Positions 56,167 to 64,000 of a DNA stretch of 64,000 nucleotides are shown here, piece by piece. This stretch comes from Hibiscus mutabilis (Eukaryota > Streptophyta > Magnoliopsida > Malvales > Malvaceae): positions 40,736,022 to 40,800,021 of the forward strand of contig CM033744.1 of assembly GCA_019671005.1 (NCBI GenBank), written 5' to 3'. The notes beneath the pieces are model-generated. The model did not search any database. It was not told the DNA's origin and worked only from the letters and a program-made list of their open reading frames with translations. Numbering within the stretch: the first letter of the stretch is position 1; every line of letters starts with the position of its first letter. The position numbers and the translations under genes were made by a program.

Positions 56167-57660
56167 TGTTGTGCATAATAAGTGCTACGCAATTGTGCAA
56201 GTATACACGTTGCAAGTTATAGTATAAAAGATATCGTCTCCACAGGGATTGGTGCCACTTCAAGAATCTAGTCTCTTGCACTGTAAAAAGTAAAAGAAAA
56301 CACAAGTAGAGGATTATAGGAGTTTTAACTAATAACTAATCTAGAAAGCAAATAAGTAAAAGGTGATGTAATTAAATGAGAGAGATAGGCCAGATTATCG
56401 TGAGTTGATGTGTGATAGCCGATTGGATCGTCTTGGTAAAAGAGTGCATGGGCAACTCGGTTGCCGTGGCAACTTGCACAACGGGGTTGCCTTGGCAACT
56501 AATCGATGGTTGCGTGGGAGACTAGTTGGGCAACTACTTGGGCGTCTGGGCAGCAACCTTCAAGGTTCGGCAGAGCGTTCTTCAATGGTTTCTTCTTATC
56601 CCTAAGTCAAAACTCTAGCTACTTGTGCATGCCTTGATAATACATCCCTGCGTGAATCAAGGGTGAACAACAACCAATCTTGCGCTCCTCTTAGCCGTTG
56701 AAATCCTTAACTTATTCCTAAGCCGGATTAATCTTCACCATCAATAGATTGAATAAAGATCATATCCATTTGTTTCTTGAATCTAACTCTCCCGATATTA
56801 AATAAATAGATGAAGTTACGAGATCCTCTCCCAATTCACTCGCAAACAAGAATAAGAACCAAGAATGAATAAACCTTGAATAGAAAAGTGCAAACTCTTA
56901 TTACCTAAACAAAATCCAATAGTTTCTCACAACCACAAGACACAATAACCATAGCCAAATAGATTTAGTTCATGGCTAGGTTCCAAAGAAACACAAGATA
57001 AAGAATCCCTAGCATGAACCTAATTGAACAAGAAAGAAAAAGACGAAGGATGAAGCTTGTCGAAATCCTCCTTGCCCTTGATGCTTGTCGAAAATTCTCT
57101 CATCTCTCTCCCCTTGGAGTTGACGGCATGGCCTCTAATTTATAGGGCTAGGTCAAAGTCCTTCTTTGAGGAGGAAGTTAAGTAGGAATTAAATTATCTT
57201 TAAAGAATATAATTCTTTATTATAATTATATTCCTTTTAGAACTTCTCCTATCTTCTTGGAATTTAATCATTCTTTAATCTCTTCATGGAAATCAAACTC
57301 CTTTGGGACTTAGCTTTGCTCCACGTCATCTTGGGCTTGTCTAGTCATCAATTTCGACTACCATATCACCTTATTCTTTGTCGACAATTGCCTTGGCAAC
57401 TAGCTCGTCATCTCCTTCATGCATTGCCCTGACAACTAGCTCTAGCCTTGCTTTGGCAAGTGATCCTGCACATACACACAAAACACACCAAAGCAGCATC
57501 TTTTCCCACAAAAACTACCAAGTTATGTAATCAAGCTCAACGATGGAAGGAAACATGGATTAATGCATGAATGGCTAATTATGCAACTAAGATGAACCTA
57601 AGTCTAACAATAATATGAGCAAAAAAGGGTAAGAAAAATAGTACTTTTGAACACTTATCA
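56167..57660 (-). repeat. Athila 5' LTR
   Basis: 1494 bp, colinear with 50964-52491 apart from a missing 36-bp unit and scattered substitutions. It ends CACTTATCA on the plus strand, followed by the TTGGT target duplication. Confidence 0.93.
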
Positions 57661-58440
57661 TTGGTCGTAATGTGAATCCCATCCTTCAGCTTTCCATCCT
57701 TGATTATTTCTATCGAGGCAGAGAATGGTGGATTGAAGAGGTAAGCTTCAACCCTGTAACCCATCTTAGTCACATTCTTCCCAACAAGCAATGAAATAGC
57801 TGATCCGAGCGAATGGCCGGTTAACCAAATACTTTTAGTGCCGACAACATCGATTATACTCCGCACAGCCTGCATTGCGAGCTGAAAACGAGAGCTTTCA
57901 TGAAGCCTATTTCGAACACACCGGATATCCAACTTGAGATCACGAGACATAGTGTCAGACTTGTTTATCGTACCCCAAATCGCAATAACATAATCCGGAG
58001 CATTTTGAGCTGAACGGTTGAATTCCGAAGTAAAAGACTTGAATTCATAAATGGCACCAAAAATGGAGCTATCAACATCATCTACAAGAGGAAGGATCAA
58101 TCAGAAATCAAAGGAGCCCCACCAAGGTGGCGCATGAGCTCGGTAGTCTCGGCGATTCTGCTGGCGATCGCGCTCTAGAATGTACACTCCCTGGACCAAG
58201 CTTACAGCAATGGATCTTCGGTGATTAAAGTTATTCCTATCAAAAGTACCACAAAAAAAACATCTCAGATATACAATCAAATGCCCTAAATTTGATAAGA
58301 AATCTATCCAAAAAACTTCTCCAAATGGCATAATGTTTGTTCAAGATTACAAGTTGTGTTTACCAGTCAACAGCAGTGAGATGTGAAGGTCCCGACAGGC
58401 AGAAAATTTGTCTTTCAGATGCTGGTTTATTCTCTTCCAT

Positions 58441-58760
58441 AAATCCTCAAACAAGGGTAATAAATTGATCTACATGGAAATAAAAGAAGATCCCCACAAT
58501 TGGTATAAGTTTTCGAAAACCCAACCTTTATTTCCTTTCACAAGCTTCTGTTTCTTTTTCCGGGAAAAATTCAAATAGATTCCAAGAAAGAACAAAAAAC
58601 AAGAAAAAAACCCACAATTGGAAAGTGGAAATCGTTGAATAAAAGTACGGAGAGAGGGAGAGAACGAGGAATTCAAGAAATTGAACAGAAATCAATTTAC
58701 CTCAACGCAAATCAGTGAAGAATTCCGAATTCACTTGCCTTTTCCGATCATCTCTTCATT
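58441..58760 (-). promoter_or_regulatory. Lipase 5' leader with a leader intron
   Basis: Upstream of the lipase start codon, minus-strand CAACGAGGTAAA-like sequence near 58700 (AACGCAAATC, ATTTACCTCAACG on plus) looks like a donor site of an intron in the 5' leader. Pyrimidine-rich leader sequence lies at about 58620-58680. The transcription start was not identified. Confidence 0.4.
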
Positions 58761-58916
58761 TTGTTTCCTCCTGAGAAACTGAGAGAGTTGACTTGCAGTT
58801 CATAGAAGTTATCAAATACAAATTGCCAGATTTTCCCTTTCTCCTTTTATTATTATAATAATTTTTCTTACTATTTCTGTTCGAGAAGAGAATTTTAAAT
58901 TATGAAATTAAAATAA

Positions 58917-59820
58917 GGTATAATGCCTAAATATGTCCCAAATGTTTTATATTTTTATTATTTTAGCCCTTATTTTTTAAGTACTTTAGCCCTCCACGTT
59001 TTATTTTTTTAATAAAATAATCTTTTATTAGAAAAAAACCGTTAGTTGACTCACGATTCTCTCTGACTGTGCAGGTTTACATGGTCTGTAACAATGACGT
59101 GATATTTCCACATGAATGTTAAAGATGACATGGCATTCCACGTCAGCAATACATATTTTAAAAAATATTGAATTACTTCCAACCACTGACACATAACAGA
59201 CTTCAAATGGTTTAAAATTTCTAAAATCTTGAAAGTTATCCCCAAGAATACTCTAACTCTTGCCTAGAAAATTCTCAACTACAACTTTGACCACTAAGCC
59301 AAATTGATTTGTTGCTTTTACTTTGATAGGAATATTATATATAATAACATATAAGCAAAGTCGGGTCTCATTAGCCCCGCCAAGCACCACCTCTGTATTT
59401 GTTTCATAGAGAGAGATAGAAAGAGAAAAGATTCTCCATAGCCTGTCCCGAAATTTAACTCAGATTGCAATCTACCTCTGTTACTCTGCATTTGTTTTAA
59501 GTCTGTGAACCTCTATAAAAAGGGTGCAAAGGTTTTAGTTCTTTACACAACAATAAGCTCTTGAAATAGGCGAGAGTGAGCGGCAAAGTTGAAAAACCAG
59601 AGACAGTGAAACAAGATGGGTGGTTGGGCGATCGCAGTGCATGACGCCGAGAATCTGCCTAGTCAGTGAGAACTGTTGACCGTTAATTAATTAACGGTTT
59701 CTATCAAACGAAAGGGTATTTTGTTAAAAAAATAAATCATTGAAGGCTAAAATATTTTTAGAAAATAAGGGCCAAAGTGACAAAAGTGTAATATGGTAGG
59801 ACATATTTAGGCATTATGCC
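58917..59820. mobile_element. Pack-MULE carrying an L-asparaginase-like promoter and start
   Basis: Terminal inverted repeats: GGTATAATGCCTAAATATGTCC on the left and, inward from the right, GGCATAATGCCTAAATATGTCC, continuing for about 135 bp. Flanks TTAAAATAA at 58908-58916 and 59821-59829 are identical, a perfect 9-bp target duplication. The core (about 59340-59665) holds a TATA box, leader and first codons of a host gene. It lies about 470 bp upstream of the lipase start codon. Confidence 0.9.
59514..59665 (+). pseudogene. Captured 5' end of an L-asparaginase/isoaspartyl peptidase gene
   Basis: A TATA box TATAAAA (59514-59520) precedes a leader of about 75 bp and an ATG at 59616 encoding MGGWAIAVH, the invariant start of plant-type L-asparaginases (Ntn hydrolases that normally continue GGAG). 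Here the frame diverges after His9 and stops within a few codons (SQ then TGA). Promoter, leader and start codon were thus captured together. Whether the promoter is active is unknown. Confidence 0.8.
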
Positions 59821-59853
59821 TTAAAATAATCATTTCTTGTATCGACGCCAAAT

Positions 59854-60166
59854 GGGTAAAAACACCATCGGTCACTAACTATTTTTGTTTTTTTTGTCTT
59901 GGTCACTAAACTATTATTTTTGATAAAATAATCCGTAATGATACGTTTTTTGTCACCCGCCGTTAAAAAATCACGGAAAAACAATAATTTGGTGACTAAA
60001 ACAAGAAAAAAGCAATAGTTTGGTGACTAAAACAAGAAAAAAGTAATAGATTGGTGACCAAAATAGGAAAAAAAGTAACATTAATAACGATTTTATCCAG
60101 AATAACAAGTTGGTGACCAAAATAAAAAAACGAGAATAATTTAGTGATCAATGCTACTGTTTACCC
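59854..60166. mobile_element. MULE-type MITE
   Basis: Ends GGGTAAAAACACC (left) and, inward from the right, GGGTAAACAGTAGC, with GGTCACTAA-type words in both arms. Flanks ACGCCAAAT (59845-59853) and ACACCAAAA (60167-60175) agree at 7 of 9 positions, a weak 9-bp duplication. Non-coding. Confidence 0.65.
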
Positions 60167-60204
60167 ACACCAAAAAAACGAGAAATTACTTTATAAACTT
60201 TTTT

Positions 60205-60365
60205 TTTTTGACAAAACCTAAATCTAATCCTAATCCTATATAGAGTGAAGGGGAATAAGAGACTCTAGGGGAAGAAATGGGGTACTCCTAGTGAGCCTAT
60301 AATTCATAACCTAAGGAAATGTGATAAAACAAAGATGATCAGCTTATCAAACCGACCAAATATGC
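60205..60365 (-). mobile_element. tRNA-related SINE remnant
   Basis: Shares the CCTATATAGAG.., GAGCCTATAATTCATAACCTAAGG and TGATCAGCTTATCAAACCGACC layout with the other SINE copies. A degenerate B-box region (GGTTATGAATTATAGGCTC) is readable on the minus strand. Confidence 0.4.
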
Positions 60366-61134
60366 TTGTTCTTTCATAAACTTTTTTATATAATGGATCT
60401 AGTGAAAATATACATACAATTAATATGAACAAAAGGAATGTTGTTATCATAAGTGATCTAAGTTTGAGTAACATATCTGCATAATATGTATGTATTATTT
60501 AAAAATTAAAATTAATAAATATAAATAGATATTATCATGTACATAATAGTATATTACAAAAATTAAAATTAATAGACATATATCATTATGTAATAACATA
60601 AGACAATTGAAAAATATATGAAAAAAAATCTTACCGATCAAATCTCTTGAATATCGACAGAAACTTCAGATCTATTATTTGAGATATAACAATGAAAAGA
60701 GAAAGAAGACAAAGTTGGAGAAAAATTCTTGCAAGTAGTATAGATTTACAATCAATTAAAACAGAACCTTATTCAATCAGACGTTCAACTAAAGATTGAA
60801 AAACAAAGATCAGAACTGTTGGCAATCAATTAATTATTTGAAGGTAATGTTAATCAAATGGAAATAGCCCAGAAGTTGATTTATAACCGCTAATTAAAAT
60901 AATATAGTCATGGTTTGAGCCTCACAATCAATCAACTTTCTACAATAATTTGAGAAAATCTAAGAATCTGACATGTTTGTCTTGACACGACAATAATACA
61001 ACCCCTTCAATAAAACATCAAAACCTGTCTCCCTCGGTGAGTTTTTTCATGGTGTACTGTAACCTCAATAATTAGATTTAAGTACATGATAAATTACGGC
61101 GTAGATCGCCTTTGTTTCGATTTCTTTTTATTTT
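60366..61134. other. Intergenic, no gene seen
   Basis: AT-rich. No reading frame or repeat of note. Confidence 0.5.
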
Positions 61135-61272
61135 GATCATCAATTTTTTTAACAATTGCTAGCTAAAAGAGGTGGAAAGGAAAATTAATTCATAATAAGT
61201 ATTGAACCTATAATTTAAAAGAAATTGAAGATGTAAATTGAGAACTTTTAACTATATACTCTAAAAAGTGTT
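61135..61272 (-). mobile_element. tRNA-related SINE remnant
   Basis: AAAAGAGGTGGAAAGGAAAAT, then ATTGAACCTATAATTTAA, then GAGAACTTTTAACTATATACTC follow the layout of the SINE at 39404-39535. Diverged, probably old. Confidence 0.5.
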
Positions 61273-61562
61273 TTCCGATATTTTATATCAATTATAAATT
61301 AATATCTCTAATAAGAGAATGATACATGTTATTTTTAATTAACATTTAAGCAAAATTTTGGTGCCAACCACTGACATTGTTACCACATTGAAGAAAGAAT
61401 TATTTTTGATTAAACTGCAATAATTTGAAAAGTCCCCGGAAAGAAAGAGATCAATATGATCCGAAGAACTGAGTAGTAACCTTCTCGAGAGAAAATGAGA
61501 GGATATGATGGCAATTAAAATGTTTTTGATCTGTGCATTAAGAACGGGGAACACAAGAAAGG
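61273..61562. other. Intergenic, no gene seen
   Basis: No supported feature. Confidence 0.4.
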
Positions 61563-61570
61563 CTTGTGAG

Positions 61571-61951
61571 TAGGGATGGAGATGAGCACGGGTTGAGTTA
61601 GGTTGAGTTTTCAGTCGATCCGAATCTAATTTGATATGATTTATAGAAAATAATAATAATTTTAGGGGTTTAATTGTAAAAATAAGTTTAAGGATTCTTA
61701 GTATAAAAATCATTTTTAAAGATCTAATTGTAAAACAAATATATATAGAGAGTGGCATCATTGTAAATATCTCTAAAAAAATATAGAGAAATTATACTAT
61801 TAGTCCTGTGTCGAGTCGGGCAAAATGCTTTTAATCTAAACCCGAACCTGACACTCTTAGTAAAAACTCGACCTGAATTGATTTTTTTTACAACAACGAC
61901 AACAAAAATTCGACCCAATCAGTTAAAGTCGAGTGAAAATGCTCGTCCCTA
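61571..61951. mobile_element. hAT-type MITE with perfect 8-bp target duplication
   Basis: Left end TAGGGATGGAGATGAGCACGG; right end inward TAGGGACGAGCATTTTCACTCG. Flanks CTTGTGAG at 61563-61570 and 61952-61959 are identical. The arms contain CGAGTTGAG/CGGGTTGAG-type words as in the MITEs at 5210 and 5966. 381 bp, non-coding. Confidence 0.9.
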
Positions 61952-61959
61952 CTTGTGAG

Positions 61960-62904
61960 GGTATGCCCCCTAAAATTTGAAAATTAAAATTTAATCCTTT
62001 AAAAATTTTAAAACTTAATTTGGCTCTCATAAAAATTTTAGAAATTTAAATTAAGTTTCATTTTTTTAATATTTTAAATTAAATATATCTCACAATTTTC
62101 AAAGTTTTCATTAAGTCTCTTAAAATTTTAATAATGTTAATTAAACCCTAATTTTTTGGAAAAAAAATATAAATTAAATCCTTCAAAAATTTTAAAACTT
62201 TAAGTTGGTCTTTAAAATTCTTTCACCAAATTCCGCCACCGATTAAAAAACTCCTTATATGGAGAGAACATATAGACTTGGTTGCAATAGTGCAATACCA
62301 TAAAACAACATCTGCATTTTTTTATATATCGATCAAATCCTTCTTTCCAACGATCAAGTTCGGTTGAAACATTGCTCATTATCTGAGAGCTGCAAGCCAA
62401 ATAACACAGCATTAGAATTCAGAATGTTAACAAAATTATCAACAATGGGTGTCATTCCGATAATATAACCATTCAAGGTTTAAAGATCCAACCAGTGAAG
62501 AACACGTCGAGAAAGAAAGGTCACTGTCAGTTGGCCTTTTGGGTATAAAGCTTTTGTCTAGGTAACCTGAGGCACCCACCACCAATTTGTCCAATTCCGG
62601 AGGTGCTTTTAGCAGTGTTCATTATTAGCTCCTCCCCTCCATTTACATATTCCCACTTGCCAAATGTCTGCAGCTAACATGTGGCATCCATGCACTAGCG
62701 GAGTTAGAATTTTTACGTAGTAGGGTTGGAGTAGACTTTGAGGTACGAAAATTCTTATACCACTATAATATGAATATTGTTGACCTCATACCCCAAATAA
62801 ATCAAGAAGGGTCAATTGTAATATTTTCATGAAAAATTTTTTATACCAACTCTTTAAAAACTCCATTTAACTCTTTAAAAATCTCATATTATAACAAGTC
62901 AAGT
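61960..62904. other. Intergenic, unresolved
   Basis: About 61970-62210 is a low-complexity AAATTTTAA-rich dispersed repeat. The minus-strand frame 62412-62212 (66 codons) has clustered Cys and aromatic residues but no family I recognise. About 62540-62690 (GGCACCCACCACCAATTTG) is less AT-rich but shows no coding frame. Confidence 0.4.
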
Positions 62905-63245
62905 GGCGGGAAATTAGGTAAAAATTGGGGTTTAGAAAAAAATTTGGAGAATAGGGTGTGTTGGAAAAAATTTAAGAATCTATGGCATTTTCTACAGTGT
63001 CAGGAAGAACGACTCCTGCAGAAGGCGTTTTTGGTCCAAAAAACATTAAAAAAATATAGAACGTCTCCTGCAGGAGACTTTCAGGCGCTTTTTTTGACCA
63101 AAAAATATTAAAAAAATGAAGAACGACTCCTGCATGATGCGTTCTAAACCGACACTGTAAAAAATATCATAGATTCTAAAATATCCTTCAACATACCATA
63201 TATACCAAATATTCATCCCTAAATACCCATTTATCCAAAAAAACC
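62905..63245. mobile_element. Foldback with internal CTCCTGCA repeats
   Basis: TTTAAGAATCTATGGCATTTTCTACAGTGTC-like left sequence (about 62970-63000) is complementary to GACACTGTAAAAAATATCATAGATTCTAAA on the right (about 63151-63180). The centre has ACGACTCCTGCA at 63008 and 63122 and a related ACGTCTCCTGCAGGAGAC near 63061, itself a short perfect palindrome. Ends and target duplication are not resolved. Confidence 0.6.
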
Positions 63246-63659
63246 ATCAAGTGGAGTTAATATGTGACTCGGTCACCGCATCCATGGTCTCTCACATGCT
63301 CTCTCATGTCACTTTGTGCATTTAATGACAGGGTTAATTATTGAAGGTAACATGATTATATATATTTAAGCATTGCATGTCAGTTTAAATCTTTTATGGT
63401 TCATATTTGGGTATATACGATTCAATTTGATTTGATTCAATTCGATAAATTATTTTCAATTTATCGGATTCATTTTTTTTATATTAGCTTTAAGTTTTGA
63501 AATTTTGTCCTTTACTTTTATAAAAATAATTTTATTTTATAAGTTTTAAACATGCATTATTTGGTAAAGTTTTAACTTTTTTATAAATATTTTTTTAAAA
63601 ATAATTTTAAAGCGAATAATTTTATATACGTTAACGATTTATGTTATTAGGTTTTGAAT
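63246..63659. other. Intergenic, no gene seen
   Basis: AT-rich sequence without a supported gene. Confidence 0.45.
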
Positions 63660-64000
63660 AAGAGTGTAAATGAACTAAGCTTGAACGAAAAAGATATTGT
63701 TCATGTTCGTTTATTTATTTTTGAAGGTGTTCGTGTTCGTTATTTTAGCGTTCGCGAACATGTTCGTTAACGTTCGTGAACATTTTTGTTTATATGCCTG
63801 CTAACATGTTCGTTTATATGTTCGCCAAAATGGTGAAATTACATCACTAGTCCTTAAGCTTCACAATTTGAAATCCAAAGTTCACCATGGGTTCAATTTA
63901 GTTCATACTTTCACCAATATTTAAAATATAAAAAAATAAAAAGAAAGGGGAATCTAGGTAAACGAGCTTATAAACTAGCTTGTTCGTGAACATAAACGAA
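63660..64000. mobile_element. Part of a TTCG-rich hAT-like MITE, cut by the window edge
   Basis: Starts near GTGTAAATGAACTAAGC and contains many TGTTCG/GTTCGTGAAC words (about 63698-63825), then an unrelated stretch (about 63830-63915, ending ..ACTTTCACC) and further GAACATAAACGAA at the edge. It is probably a MITE with a nested insertion. The right end lies outside the window. Confidence 0.5.

Larger units (their letters stand above)
50964..57660 (-). mobile_element. Athila-type Gypsy retrotransposon, internally deleted
   Basis: Two LTRs (50964-52491, 56167-57660) flank gag, protease and part of reverse transcriptase on the minus strand. The flanks CTGGT (50959-50963) and TTGGT (57661-57665) form a 5-bp target duplication with one mismatch. 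The primer site matches Asp tRNA and the polypurine tract GTTTGGGGGTG is intact. RNase H and integrase are absent: sequence passes from the reverse transcriptase thumb directly to the LTR. The LTRs differ at about 3% of positions by eye, so this insertion is younger than the Tekay element. It splits the lipase gene. Confidence 0.95.
50592..58440 (-). pseudogene. At4g10955-like lipase/esterase gene split by an Athila element
   Basis: The minus-strand coding region starts at 58440. Exon 1 is 58440-58364 (MEENKPASERQIFCLSGPSH). After a GT-AG intron, exon 2 starts at 58236 (NNFNHRRSIAVSLVQGVYIL) and runs to the Athila at 57660, then resumes at 50963 and ends at a TAG at 50592-50594. The alpha/beta-hydrolase nucleophile motif is GHSLGS (about 57805-57822). 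The C-terminus includes YLFVNPADPVCSGYIGYFEH and SPDFKRAHGIHQWWDP, characteristic of the GDSL-esterase/lipase-annotated At4g10955 family. Removing the insert and one target copy keeps the frame. A separate premature TGA (58101-58103) follows GSFDF, where relatives have a sense codon. Without both defects it would be an ordinary-length protein. It is almost certainly non-functional. Confidence 0.9.

Noticed and set aside
61339..61761. A 140-codon minus-strand frame
   Set aside because: It runs through the hAT MITE at 61571-61951 and AT-rich flank. No domain, and the composition follows the repeat.
62212..62412. A 66-codon minus-strand frame with several Cys
   Set aside because: It might be an exon remnant, but no family is recognisable and no splice context was found.
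1..64000. CRISPR arrays, bacterial operons, phage or organelle insertions
   Set aside because: No spacer-like arrays, no operon-like gene packing, and no stretch recognised as chloroplast or mitochondrial. The window is ordinary nuclear plant DNA.

Overview
This is a nuclear plant sequence: a dicot, probably Malvaceae such as Gossypium. That placement is an inference from the retrotransposon mix and the gene families. The evidence for a plant nuclear genome is direct: an AT-rich background, GT-AG introns, an R2R3-MYB gene, a PINOID-binding-protein-type EF-hand gene, a PHOS32/34-type universal stress protein, and Tekay, Athila, Copia, LINE, SINE, MULE and hAT sequences. No bacterial-type system, CRISPR array or operon is present.

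Only three host genes look intact: an R2R3-MYB gene on the minus strand (three exons, 16042-17721), a single-exon universal stress protein gene on the plus strand (32861-33589), and a single-exon EF-hand gene of the PBP1/KIC type on the plus strand (45847-46212). A fourth gene, an At4g10955-type lipase/esterase on the minus strand (50592-58440), is a pseudogene. It carries a premature TGA and is split by a 6.7 kb Athila retrotransposon flanked by a near-perfect 5-bp target duplication.

Layout. 0-5 kb: a 5'-truncated, frameshifted second copy of the stress-protein gene with duplicated flanks, LINE fragments and a fragment resembling the MYB promoter. 5-7 kb: two hAT-type MITEs with 8-bp target duplications and a LINE tail. 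7.3-10.1 kb: a decayed Copia element without reverse transcriptase. 10.3-16.0 kb: a complete but dead Tekay chromovirus that ends 22 bp after the MYB stop codon. 18.7-26.5 kb: nested foldback elements and a Pack-MULE carrying three exons of an MS5/POLLENLESS3-like TPR gene. 26.7-32.6 kb: AT-rich intergenic DNA with MITEs and SINEs. 32.8-38.3 kb: the intact stress-protein gene, then nested foldback elements and a LINE, then flank shared with the 0-2 kb copy. 40-44.4 kb: a non-coding LTR-type repeat. 44.9-46.2 kb: a foldback element and PBP1. 46.6-49.1 kb: an internally deleted LINE. 50.6-58.8 kb: the disrupted lipase gene. 58.9-59.8 kb: a second Pack-MULE carrying the promoter and first codons of an L-asparaginase-like gene. 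59.9-64 kb: MITEs, SINEs and foldbacks.

The strongest results are the two captured-gene elements (each with a perfect 9-bp target duplication), the Athila knock-out of the lipase gene, the LTR element in the MYB 3' region, and the dense nesting of elements whose order can be read from target duplications. All family assignments come from reading motifs by eye; no database search was run.
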